Made by a program: the position numbers and the translations under genes. The notes under the pieces were generated by a model. That model was not told the origin of the DNA. It worked only from the letters and a program-made list of their open reading frames with translations, and ran no database searches. 64,000 bases of DNA. Source: Flaviramulus_B aquimarinus. GTDB taxonomy: Bacteria > Bacteroidota > Bacteroidia > Flavobacteriales > Flavobacteriaceae. The DNA lies in the NCBI RefSeq assembly GCF_039543205.1, contig NZ_BAABJH010000006.1, positions 124,001 to 188,000 of the forward strand, read 5' to 3'. Shown piece by piece: positions 35,584-43,386 of this stretch. Each line of letters opens with the position of its first letter. Positions within the stretch are counted from its first letter, which is position 1.

Positions 35584-36114
35584 ATGAAGAAGATTTTAGC
35601 CTTTGCAGGTAGTAATAGCAAAACATCAATCAATAAGCAACTGGCAATTTACGCTGCAAGCTTAGTGGAAAACACTGAAGTTAATATTTTAGATTTAAAT
35701 GATTTTGACTTGCCTGTTTATGGTATTGATTTAGAAAATGAGAAAGGTATACCAGATAATGCATATGCTTTTTTAGAGCAGATAAAAGCTGCTGATGGTA
35801 TTGTTTTATCCTTAGCGGAGCACAATGGTGCTTATGCGAGCGTATTTAAAAATATTTTTGATTGGATGTCAAGAATTGATGGTAAATTATGGAGTGATAA
35901 ACCCATGCTACTCATGGCTACATCGCCAGGTGGACGAGGTGGTGCATCTGTTTTAGAAGTAGCTAAAGCTCGTTTTCCTTATATGGGAGGGCATATTGTG
36001 GCAACGTTTTCATTGCCATCATTCCAAGATCATTTTTCAAACGGAAAATTGACCGATGAAGCATTTCATGCAACTTTAAATAAGGCTATTGAAGCCTTTA
36101 AAAAAGTACTATAA
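35584..36114 (+). CDS. NAD(P)H-dependent FMN reductase (flavodoxin-like)
   Basis: The 176-residue protein opens with ILAFAGSNSKTSINKQLA (FMN phosphate loop), then LSLAEHNGAYASVFKNIFDWMSR and ATSPGGRGGASVLE. These are hallmarks of the NADPH-dependent FMN reductase/azoreductase-like family (PF03358). It probably reduces quinones or flavins using NAD(P)H, in the cytoplasm. Genes on both sides are within 4 nt, so the operon is tight. An electrophile- or quinone-detoxification role follows from the context. Confidence 0.9.
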   Translation: MKKILAFAGSNSKTSINKQLAIYAASLVENTEVNILDLNDFDLPVYGIDLENEKGIPDNAYAFLEQIKAADGIVLSLAEHNGAYASVFKNIFDWMSRIDGKLWSDKPMLLMATSPGGRGGASVLEVAKARFPYMGGHIVATFSLPSFQDHFSNGKLTDEAFHATLNKAIEAFKKVL

Positions 36115-36117
36115 AGC

Positions 36118-36555
36118 ATGGGCAATATTTCAAAAGATATAAATTCAACATTTCCTAATCCTAAAATAAAGGCGTTACTCAATATTATTTATACTGCTAA
36201 TTGGATAAATAGCAAACAAAATACGTTTTTTAAACCTTATGGAATTTCGCCCCAGCAGTTTAATATATTAAGGATTTTAAGAGGAGCAGGAGCCCCTATA
36301 AAAGTACAAACAATAAAAGAGCGCATGTTAGAAAGGGCACCTAATGCCACGCGATTAATGGATAAACTTTGCGAAAAGCAATTGATCAATAGGCTGGCTT
36401 GTCCTGATGATAGGCGTGTGGTGCATATTGAAATAACGAGCAAAGGCCTTAAACTTTTAAAAGTTATCTCAAAAGATTTTAAAGATGATTTATTAGAAAA
36501 CCTAACAGAAAAAGAAGCATCGCAATTAAGTGATATGTTAGATAAAATCAGGTAA
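36118..36555 (+). CDS. MarR family transcriptional regulator
   Basis: The 145-residue winged-helix protein has helix-turn-helix residues around 50-82 (ISPQQFNILRILRGA, IKVQTIKERMLERAPNATRLMDKL), the wing with CPDDRRVVHIEITSKG, and a C-terminal dimer helix. Cys85 and Cys95 flank the recognition region and could sense thiol-reactive compounds; this is inference. It sits between two copies of a TTTCC..GGAAA palindrome, one over the promoter of its own operon and one before the pirin gene, so it likely represses both. Confidence 0.92.
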   Translation: MGNISKDINSTFPNPKIKALLNIIYTANWINSKQNTFFKPYGISPQQFNILRILRGAGAPIKVQTIKERMLERAPNATRLMDKLCEKQLINRLACPDDRRVVHIEITSKGLKLLKVISKDFKDDLLENLTEKEASQLSDMLDKIR

Positions 36556-36567
36556 AAAAATTTAAAC

Positions 36568-36591
36568 AAATAGTTTCCATGGAAACTATTT
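36568..36591. promoter_or_regulatory. 24-bp perfect palindrome, probable MarR operator
   Basis: AAATAGTTTCCA (36568-36579) is followed directly by its exact reverse complement (36580-36591). The central TTTCCATGGAAA matches the TTTCCTTGGAAA of the upstream operator at 35163-35176. It lies 13 nt after the MarR stop and just before the pirin start. Confidence 0.75.
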
Positions 36592-36605
36592 CAAAAAAAA
36601 ACATT

Positions 36606-37478
36606 ATGAAACTAAATACAATAAAAACAATAGAACGAAGTGATTTTGTTAATATGGGACCTATAAAGTTGCGTCAACCCTTACCAACAAATAAACTAGA
36701 AATGGTCGATCCATTTATATTATTACATCACTATGGGCCTTATGATATTTCGGAAACAAACAATCCTTTTGATTTGGGACCACATCCACACAGAGGATTT
36801 GAGCCTATTACATTTTTAATTCAAGGGGAACAGTTGCACAGGGACTCTTTAGGAAACGAGAGTATTGTTAAAGCAGGTGATGTACAATGGACAACGGCAG
36901 GTCGCGGTATTATTCATGCTGAAGGGCCTTCAAAAGCCTTTGTGAAGAAAAGCGGGACATTAGAAGGCATACAGTTATGGTTGAATTTACCAGCAGAAAA
37001 GAAAATGATTCCAGCTAATTATCAACATGCAAAGCATGAAGATTTTAATGTGGTTTCATCTGAAGATGGCAAAGTAAATATTCAAATTATTGCTGGTGAC
37101 TTAGATCATAATTATGGCAAGATAGCCACTCAAACTGCTGTAAATGCTTTTATGGTAGATGTTGAGGTAGGTGGTGAGTACGCCATTAAAATACCTGAAT
37201 CTCATCAATCTATGTTGTATTTGTTAAAAGGTAATGCTCGTATTAATGATTCTGAAAACCTAAAACTAAATGAAAATCAACTCATTGAATTTAATCAAGA
37301 TGGTGAAGGGATTTTAATAAAAGGAAAGGAAACTAGTAAGTTATTATTTCTTTCAGGAGAACCTTTTAATGAAAATGTAACCAGTTATGGACCCTATGTT
37401 ATGAATACACAAACAGAAATTATGGAAGCCATGCGTGATTTTCAAATGGGTAAAATGGGATTCCTCCCAGTAAGTTAA
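36606..37478 (+). CDS. Pirin family protein
   Basis: From ATG 36606 the product is 290 residues with two cupin domains. The N-terminal one has PHPHRGFEPITFLIQGEQLH (metal-binding His and Glu) and AGDVQWTTAGRGIIHAEGPS; GPYVMNTQTEIMEAM lies at the C-terminus. Pirins are iron-dependent proteins, some with quercetinase-like activity. An ATG at 36579 would add nine residues but lies inside the palindromic operator, so I prefer 36606. The gene follows marR and is probably under the same control. Confidence 0.9.
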   Translation: MKLNTIKTIERSDFVNMGPIKLRQPLPTNKLEMVDPFILLHHYGPYDISETNNPFDLGPHPHRGFEPITFLIQGEQLHRDSLGNESIVKAGDVQWTTAGRGIIHAEGPSKAFVKKSGTLEGIQLWLNLPAEKKMIPANYQHAKHEDFNVVSSEDGKVNIQIIAGDLDHNYGKIATQTAVNAFMVDVEVGGEYAIKIPESHQSMLYLLKGNARINDSENLKLNENQLIEFNQDGEGILIKGKETSKLLFLSGEPFNENVTSYGPYVMNTQTEIMEAMRDFQMGKMGFLPVS

Positions 37479-37537
37479 TAAAAGCTAGCGACGAATACAC
37501 GAATAGGACAAATGTCTCTTTTTATGAACAGGTATAG

Positions 37538-37552
37538 CAGACTGAAAGTCTG
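37538..37552. repeat. Short perfect hairpin in decayed intergenic DNA
   Basis: CAGACT GAA AGTCTG forms a 6-bp stem with a 3-nt loop between the pirin gene and the transposase remnant. The flanks show no gene. It has no T-run, so it is not a clear terminator. Confidence 0.4.
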
Positions 37553-37615
37553 ATTCGTGTCTACGTTGTATAGCAAACAACCATTGGATTTGCAATAAAA
37601 ATTCGAACAAATTTT

Positions 37616-38046
37616 CTAAGACCTATGCCATATTTTAATTTGATGAAAATCTAATTCTATTTCTTTGGGTGTTTTATATGCTAAAGCTGAGTGCAAACGT
37701 TTTCTATTATACCAAACTTTTATATATTCAAAGACTGCTAATTTGACTTCTTGAGTAGTTTTAAAACTAGGATGATATATCAGTTCAACATTAAGCGTTA
37801 AAAAAAACTTTTAGCCACAGCATTATCCCAACAATTAGCCTTTCTACCCATACTTTGAGTAATTAAAGTGCTTTTCTTAATCAATTTTCTAAATTCTATA
37901 GAGGCATATTGTATACCCCTGTCTGAATAAAAAGTAAAGGCTAGGTTATTTGTTTTTTGGTATTGCCATTTTCCAAGCTGGAATAATGGTTTGATTTGTA
38001 TACAATCGTGTACATAATGACCAACAATATTTAATACTGCTAAATT
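37616..38046 (-). mobile_element. IS3-family transposase remnant (OrfB C-terminal part)
   Basis: On the minus strand the DNA encodes FYSDRGIQYASIEFRKLI, TQSMGRKANCWDNAVAKSFF, then, in another frame, TLNVELIYHPSFKTTQEV, YIKVWYNRKRLHSALAYKTP and a TAG at 37616. This is the rve integrase core of IS3 OrfB, with the second Asp in SDRG and the DNAVAKSFF block whose final Glu is Lys here. The frame breaks after SFF at the A-run near 37799-37806. The 5' half (first Asp, OrfA) and inverted repeats are missing. It is a dead fragment. Confidence 0.85.
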
Positions 38047-38069
38047 TATACCATTTGGAATAAAACATT

Positions 38070-38708
38070 CTATTGTCCTGTTTTGAACAAATCAATACGA
38101 TCTTTAAGCAAGTTTGCCCAATATGTCATTACGCCTCTAGAATTTCCAAACTTACTGAAAGACTCAATATAACCTCTATTTTTTCTATTATCAATAGCTT
38201 GACCTAATAAAGTTTTTGTTTGAGAATCTACCACTTTCATTTCTAATGATGCCCCTCCTTTTCCTCTTCCAGTAGCTGTATTTATAACCACACTTGCCGG
38301 AAAAATATTTTGAAACAATTTACTAGGAACAATCTCTGTAATTGCAATTTGTATTTGTGCAACATCAGCTCCAGGTTCATTTACAATAGTATAATCAGTT
38401 GCTAGGCTACTGATAATTTCAGATTTAAAAAAAGCTGTTAACTCATCTAGTTTTTCTTTATCAATTTTTAGGCCTTTAGCTTTTGCTTCAAACTTAGTTA
38501 TAACATCATCAATCATAATTTTTTTATATTTACCTCGCTCAAAATCAGGATTAATGTAAGATAGCATAGAGCTATTAGCATCACTTTCTTTTAAATTATC
38601 ATAACTACTTAAAAAACCAGATTGACCAATTTTAGGACTACATCCTAAGATTAACATTAATATAATCAATCCACAAAATTTTGATAAAAAAGAATACGAT
38701 GTCATAAC
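38070..38708 (-). CDS. DUF3313-like lipoprotein
   Basis: From ATG 38708 the protein is 212 residues with a lipoprotein signal (LIILMLILGC). GFLSSYDNLKE, YINPDFERGKYKKIMIDDV and VQIQIAITEIVPSK-like segments fit DUF3313 lipoproteins of unknown function. An ATG 45 nt upstream would put 15 non-signal residues before the helix and is less likely. Its stop lies about 24 nt from the IS3 fragment, so the element may have inserted beside it. Confidence 0.78.
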   Translation of the reverse strand, partial: VMTSYSFLSKFCGLIILMLILGCSPKIGQSGFLSSYDNLKESDANSSMLSYINPDFERGKYKKIMIDDVITKFEAKAKGLKIDKEKLDELTAFFKSEIISSLATDYTIVNEPGADVAQIQIAITEIVPSKLFQNIFPASVVINTATGRGKGGASLEMKVVDSQTKTLLGQAIDNRKNRGYIESFSKFGNSRGVMTYWANLLKDRIDLFKTGQ

Positions 38709-38871
38709 TTTAAATATTTTTAAATGATTAAAATCAAAGATAATTAATTTCACTTCACCTAAAAGTCATTTGACTTATATGTTTGGTCACTTCACTCAAG
38801 AACGTTTTATAAAGCTGTCGTGCCATACATTTGTAGAAGAAATCAATTAATAATATTTAAAAATAGAAATT

Positions 38872-39254
38872 ATGAAAACAGTACTTGTAACATTAGTAAG
38901 CGGAATATTTGTTTGTTAACTTCAGTAGGAGTAAATGATGACATTTAAATGCTAACTACGAACAAACCTAAATTTTAGGCAATGATGAATATTCAGATTT
39001 AGAAGAAGAATACAATAATATCTCTATTGAAGATGTCTTCGAGAAAATAGAAACAGAAAATTCTCTAGAAACAAAAGCCATTAAAGCTTATGAAATAGAA
39101 GAAGACAATAATCTAAGTTTTGATTCGAAGGTATATTTGCCAACAGGTTTAATCCTTATGCGGGTATGAATACTGTAGAAGAGTTAGGTTTTGAAGCAAA
39201 AAAGCGTTTGATGTCGTGTTTGTGCAAAAAACGGATAAAGTGAACCACAAATGA
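38872..39254 (+). pseudogene. Decayed gene for a small exported acidic protein
   Basis: ATG 38872 opens MKTVLVTLVSGIFVC and stops at once. Continuing through frameshifts gives LLTSVGVNDDI, LNANYEQT, an acidic segment (LGNDEYSDLEEEYNNISIED...SFDSKVYLPTG), FNPYAGMNTVEELGFEAKK and FDVVFVQKTDKVNHK before TGA 39254. At least four single-base lesions and one in-frame stop break it. The KVYLPxGFxPY wording is familiar from short exported flavobacterial proteins, but I know no function. The surrounding DNA (38754-38871, 39255-39368) holds nothing else I can recognise. Confidence 0.7.
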
Positions 39255-39368
39255 ATCAACTTTTAGTACTTCATTTACAAAAATTAATTAAGGTTTGAAA
39301 CACGTTCACTAATAGGTTGCCAAAAGAATGGTTTATAATACATGTTTTTGATATTTTGGGTAAAATAA

Positions 39369-39401
39369 AAAGTCCCATAAACATTAAGTTTACAGGACTT
39401 T
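39369..39401 (-). terminator. Terminator after tRNA-Ser
   Basis: On the minus strand AAAGTCC-tgt-AAAC pairs with GTTT-atg-GGACTTT around a short loop, followed by TTTATTTT. It lies 20 nt downstream of the tRNA 3' end. Confidence 0.7.
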
Positions 39402-39421
39402 CGTCGATTTTGAATAAATCT

Positions 39422-39509
39422 TGGCGGAGAAAGAGGGATTCGAACCCCCGGAGGTGTGACCCTCAACAGTTTTCAAGACTGCCGCATTCGACCACTCTGC
39501 CATTTCTCC
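39422..39509 (-). tRNA. tRNA-Ser (anticodon UGA)
   Basis: Read from 39509 on the minus strand, the 5' acceptor strand GGAGAAA pairs with TTTCTCC, followed by discriminator G and an encoded CCA. The anticodon loop CTTGAAA gives UGA. The long variable arm (GTTGAGGGTCACACCTCC region) and the GGTTCGAATCC T-arm are typical of a class II serine tRNA. It is 88 nt including CCA. Confidence 0.95.
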
Positions 39510-39669
39510 ATGAGTGCCTCATCAGACTATTTGCCTGAATGCGGGTGCAAATATAGAACCCTTTTTTAATTCTTTCAAATAAAAGCACTAGTTTTTTGTA
39601 ATAAATTTTAAGCATTTAATAATCATTATATTTTATATCTCAATGTGGAAAAAAGAAAACTGCAAACCT

Positions 39670-39677
39670 TATTTTTG
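39670..39677 (+). promoter_or_regulatory. -7 element of the nitroreductase promoter
   Basis: TATTTTTG followed by C matches TAnnTTTGC. It lies 21 nt before ATG 39699, which supports that start over the ATG at 39645 upstream of the promoter. The -33 region is poor (TGTGG). Confidence 0.6.
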
Positions 39678-39698
39678 CAGAAACACATCACTTACGTT

Positions 39699-40328
39699 AT
39701 GGATACAATAAAGCAGTTAAAATGGCGCTATGCAACAAAAAAGTTTGATACTAGCAAAAAGCTTTCAAATACAAAACTGGATATTATAAAAGAGGCCTTT
39801 AACCTAACAGCAACATCTTTTGGTTTACAAACAATAAAATTATTGGTTATAGAGGATAAAGCCTTTAGAGCGTCTTTAGTATCTGCTTCCTATAAACAAA
39901 AACAAGTATTGGAAGCGTCGCATTTATTGGTTATTTGTATTCAAAAAGATATTCTAGATGAAGATGTTAAACATTATTACGACAATATAAAAGACATTCG
40001 TAATACACCGGAAACGATATTAAAACCTTACAGAGAGGATTTAATGAAGATGATGCAAGGCATGACCGTTAAAGAGCGTCAGCAATGGTCTGCCAACCAA
40101 GCTTACATTGCTTTAGGTAATTTAATGACGGTTTGCGCTATAGAAGGTATTGATTCTTGCCCTATGGAAGGTTTTGTGCCATCTATGTATGATAACATCC
40201 TTGAATTAGATAAAAAAGGCTTGAAATCTATATTGCTTTTACCTATTGGCTATCGTGCAGAAGATGATCAATTTTCAGAATTTGAAAAAGTTAGAAAACC
40301 AATAGCGGAAGCAGTTATAGAGTTATAA
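39699..40328 (+). CDS. NAD(P)H-dependent nitroreductase family protein (NfsB-like)
   Basis: From ATG 39699 the protein has 209 residues. Key segments are LKWRYATKKFDTSKK (FMN-binding Arg/Lys), TATSFGLQTIKLLVIED, WSANQAYIALGNLMTVCAIEGIDSCPMEGF and LLLPIGYRAEDD. These fit the NfsB/dihydropteridine-reductase branch of FMN nitroreductases, which reduce quinones or nitro compounds with NAD(P)H. The upstream ATG at 39645 precedes the promoter element and is not used. Confidence 0.9.
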   Translation: MDTIKQLKWRYATKKFDTSKKLSNTKLDIIKEAFNLTATSFGLQTIKLLVIEDKAFRASLVSASYKQKQVLEASHLLVICIQKDILDEDVKHYYDNIKDIRNTPETILKPYREDLMKMMQGMTVKERQQWSANQAYIALGNLMTVCAIEGIDSCPMEGFVPSMYDNILELDKKGLKSILLLPIGYRAEDDQFSEFEKVRKPIAEAVIEL

Positions 40329-40405
40329 AATAAATACATGTTTTAGCTACTAGTCTGCCAACAAGGAGGTTGCCTTTATTAAACACAAAGTATAAAAATA
40401 ATATT

Positions 40406-41605
40406 ATGCCAGGATTTGAATTATTTGGAGATTTAGAACGAAAAGAAGTAAACGATGTATTGGATAATGGCGTGCTTATGCGCTATGGTTTTGATGGCAT
40501 GCGTAATGGCCATTGGAAAGCCAAAGCACTGGAATCTGAATTACAGAATATATTTCAGTCTAAACACGTGCAACTGGTTTCTAGTGGAACTGCTGCGGTA
40601 TCCGTAGCATTAGCTTCGGCTGGAGTAGGAGCAGGAGACGAGGTCATTATGCCAACCTTTACCTTTGTAGCCAGTTTTGAAGCTATCATGATGCTTGGTG
40701 CGATACCTGTGTTAGTTGATATAGATGATACTTTAGGGTTGAATCCAGAAGCAGTTGAAAAAGCCATTACTCCAAAAACCAAAGCCATTATGGTGGTGCA
40801 AATGTGTGGAAGTATGGCAGATATGGATGCATTACAAGCTGTTTCTAACGCTCATAATCTATTATTAATAGAAGATGCTTGTCAAGCGATAGGGGGCACG
40901 TACAATGGAAAACCTCTAGGGAGCCTTGGCGATTTAGGATGTTTTTCGTTCGATTTTGTAAAAACCATTACTTGTGGTGAAGGCGGAGCCGTTATTACAA
41001 ACAATAAAGATTACTATTTGAATGCCGACCATTACAGTGATCATGGCCATGACCATGTCGGTAATGATAGAGGTGCTGAAACCCATCCGTTTTTAGGGTA
41101 TAATTTTAGAATATCAGAACTGCATGCAGCTGTAGGTCTAGCACAGGTAAAACGTCTGCCTAATTTTTTAGAAATTCAAAAGAGAAACTTCAACATATTA
41201 AAAGACGCGCTCTCAGAAATTCCAGAAGTTACTTTTAGAACGGTTCCAGAAGGTGGGGAAGAAAGTTGTGCGTTTTTAAATTTCTTTTTACCAGATTTAG
41301 AAACTGCAACAAAAGTTTCACAAGCTTTTAATGAAAACGGTATTGATGCCTGTTGGAATTATTATAATAACAGTTGGCATTATATTAGGAAATGGAACCA
41401 TCTAAAAGATTTAAAATCACTTTACCCAATTTCTAATGAAGTAAAAAAAGGATTAGAATCTCTTAAAAACAAAGATTTCTCAAAATCTGATCATTTTATT
41501 GGTAGAAATATTTCGTGTTTAATAAAATTATCTTGGACTGAAGAAGACGTGAAAAACAGAGCACTTAAAATGGTAGAATCTATAAAAGCCGTATTGAAAC
41601 ACTAA
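40406..41605 (+). CDS. DegT/DnrJ/EryC1/StrS family aminotransferase
   Basis: From ATG 40406 the PLP enzyme has 399 residues. SSGTAAVSVALASAGVGAGDEV holds the cofactor phosphate site, LLIEDACQAIGGTYNGK the Asp, and GCFSFDFVKTITCGEGGAV the Schiff-base Lys. Such enzymes aminate keto-sugars for surface glycans, or act as related dehydratases. No sugar-nucleotide genes are near, so the substrate is open. Upstream in-frame codons from 40370 begin with TTG and are not conserved-looking. Confidence 0.9.
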   Translation: MPGFELFGDLERKEVNDVLDNGVLMRYGFDGMRNGHWKAKALESELQNIFQSKHVQLVSSGTAAVSVALASAGVGAGDEVIMPTFTFVASFEAIMMLGAIPVLVDIDDTLGLNPEAVEKAITPKTKAIMVVQMCGSMADMDALQAVSNAHNLLLIEDACQAIGGTYNGKPLGSLGDLGCFSFDFVKTITCGEGGAVITNNKDYYLNADHYSDHGHDHVGNDRGAETHPFLGYNFRISELHAAVGLAQVKRLPNFLEIQKRNFNILKDALSEIPEVTFRTVPEGGEESCAFLNFFLPDLETATKVSQAFNENGIDACWNYYNNSWHYIRKWNHLKDLKSLYPISNEVKKGLESLKNKDFSKSDHFIGRNISCLIKLSWTEEDVKNRALKMVESIKAVLKH

Positions 41606-41847
41606 TTTAAAAAGCAATATCTACTATATTTAGCCTTCCTTTTTTTATTTTTTGTTAAGTATTGGCAAAGCACGTAGTTATTTGTTAATAAAAGTCTTAT
41701 TGATAGATGATTAGCTTAGGAATAAACCCATAAAAGGACTCAATATAATTAGTGTAATTACTCAAACCACTTATAATGTATAGTTTTTGTATAGTGCATA
41801 AGTCATTTAAGTTAAACACAAATGTTTAATTTTAATAAAAAAAAATT

Positions 41848-43386
41848 ATGAAAGTCCTTTACAAAAGTTTAGTTCTAATATTTATATTAATTGTTCATTT
41901 ATCGTTCTCTCAGCAAACACCAATAGATTTTTCAGACCCATCCCATAATTTTACTGTTTGGAATGGCAGTACCTTTGTGATTCTTCCAGGACCAGTAGAT
42001 TCAAATAACGAAACTGGACAATTTTTTCGATCAGACTCCATGGATGAACAAGGGTATTATATAGACTTGAACAGACCTATAGATTTAGATATTGAGGATG
42101 AAATAACCATGCGATTTTATGCGTTTGATGCAAATGCTCATGATATTGTAGTTAAATTAGAAAATGGAGCAAATCCTAACGTTGAAGTGATTGTTACAAC
42201 GCCTGTAAATCCAAGTGCATGGTCTGATTTAACATTTGACTTTTCTACTGTTGGAGGCACTGGTGCGTATAGCAGATTAGTTATTAGAATAGATGACGGT
42301 AGTAATATTCCTGGTGCGTTTCGAATTGATGATATTAATGATGGTAATGTAGCCTCGGATCCTAATGCTATTGATATAGAGTATACAGATTTAGTTTGGG
42401 CCGATGAGTTTGATAGTACTATTCCAGCAGCAGTAGATGGGGCTAAATGGCACCACCAAACTACAGGGCCAAATGGCGGACAATGGTTTAATGGTGAACA
42501 ACAACACTATACAGATAGATTAGATAATTCTTTTGTTGAAAATGGGTTTTTAAATGTTGTAGCTAAGCGTGAGACCTTTATGCAAGATGGTGTAACATTA
42601 GATTATACATCAGCACGTTTAAATTCTAAATTTGCTTTTACATATGGTCGCGTAGATGTAAGAGCCAAATTACCCGCAGGTGATGGCACTTGGCCAGCTA
42701 TCTGGACTTTAGGCAAAAATGTTAGTGAAGTTGGGGCATATTGGCAAACACAAGGTTTTGGTACAACAAGTTGGCCAGCATGTGGCGAAATAGATATTAT
42801 GGAACATGGCCTTGGAGCTACCAATCATACATCAAGTGCTATCCACACACCATCTAGTTTTGGAAATACGGTTAATACAGATTCACAATTAATTAGTGAT
42901 GTGGCGAATAATTTTCATATTTATTCCGTTAACTGGTCGCCTAACCAGATTACATTCTTAGTAGATGGTATTGCTTTTTATACTTATAATCCGCCCGTAA
43001 AAAATGCAAGTACTTGGCCATTTGATTTAGAACAATACTTTATATTAAATGTAGCAATGGGTGGGATAGCAGGAACTATTGATCCTACATTTACTCAAAG
43101 CCCTATGGTTATAGATTATGTTAGGGTTTACCAAAATACGCTAAGCACTGATGAATTAAATATAAATAATATTAGAGTTTTTCCTAATCCAGCGAGTACA
43201 GAAATTAATATACAAACCAATATTAATATTGATTATGTTGAGGTTTATGATATTTTTGGCAAGTTGGTACTTAAAGAATCTAAAACAGTTAATTCTATTA
43301 AGATAGGTAGTTTAAGTTCAGGAATGTACTTGCTTAATATTTATTCTGAAGGTAAAAAAGCTGTTAAAAAAGTATTAATCAATTAG
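41848..43386 (+). CDS. GH16 family glycoside hydrolase (laminarinase-like) with T9SS sorting domain
   Basis: The 512-residue protein has four parts. A signal peptide (KSLVLIFILIVHLSFSQ) is followed by a beta-sandwich module (residues 25-170) that may bind carbohydrate. The GH16 domain carries the catalytic GEIDIMEH (Glu314, Asp316, Glu319) and WPAIWTLG. The type A T9SS sorting domain (VFPNPASTEINIQ...GMYLLNIYSEGKKAVKKVLI) is at the C-terminus. GH16 members with this WPACGEIDIMEH loop usually cut beta-1,3- or mixed-linked glucans such as laminarin, but agarases and carrageenases share the fold. There is no SusCD pair nearby. Its stop overlaps the converging ribB stop by 3-4 nt. Confidence 0.93.
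   Translation: MKVLYKSLVLIFILIVHLSFSQQTPIDFSDPSHNFTVWNGSTFVILPGPVDSNNETGQFFRSDSMDEQGYYIDLNRPIDLDIEDEITMRFYAFDANAHDIVVKLENGANPNVEVIVTTPVNPSAWSDLTFDFSTVGGTGAYSRLVIRIDDGSNIPGAFRIDDINDGNVASDPNAIDIEYTDLVWADEFDSTIPAAVDGAKWHHQTTGPNGGQWFNGEQQHYTDRLDNSFVENGFLNVVAKRETFMQDGVTLDYTSARLNSKFAFTYGRVDVRAKLPAGDGTWPAIWTLGKNVSEVGAYWQTQGFGTTSWPACGEIDIMEHGLGATNHTSSAIHTPSSFGNTVNTDSQLISDVANNFHIYSVNWSPNQITFLVDGIAFYTYNPPVKNASTWPFDLEQYFILNVAMGGIAGTIDPTFTQSPMVIDYVRVYQNTLSTDELNINNIRVFPNPASTEINIQTNINIDYVEVYDIFGKLVLKESKTVNSIKIGSLSSGMYLLNIYSEGKKAVKKVLIN

Noticed and set aside
37616..38046. Active IS3 element.
   Set aside because: OrfA, the first half of OrfB and both terminal inverted repeats are missing, the frame is broken and the final acidic residue is Lys.
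41606..41847. Possible promoter or riboswitch before the GH16 gene (TTTTTG near 41784, TAAGTTAA near 41808).
   Set aside because: Spacing and the -7 box fit poorly, and no conserved riboswitch pairing could be traced in this AT-rich 240-nt stretch.
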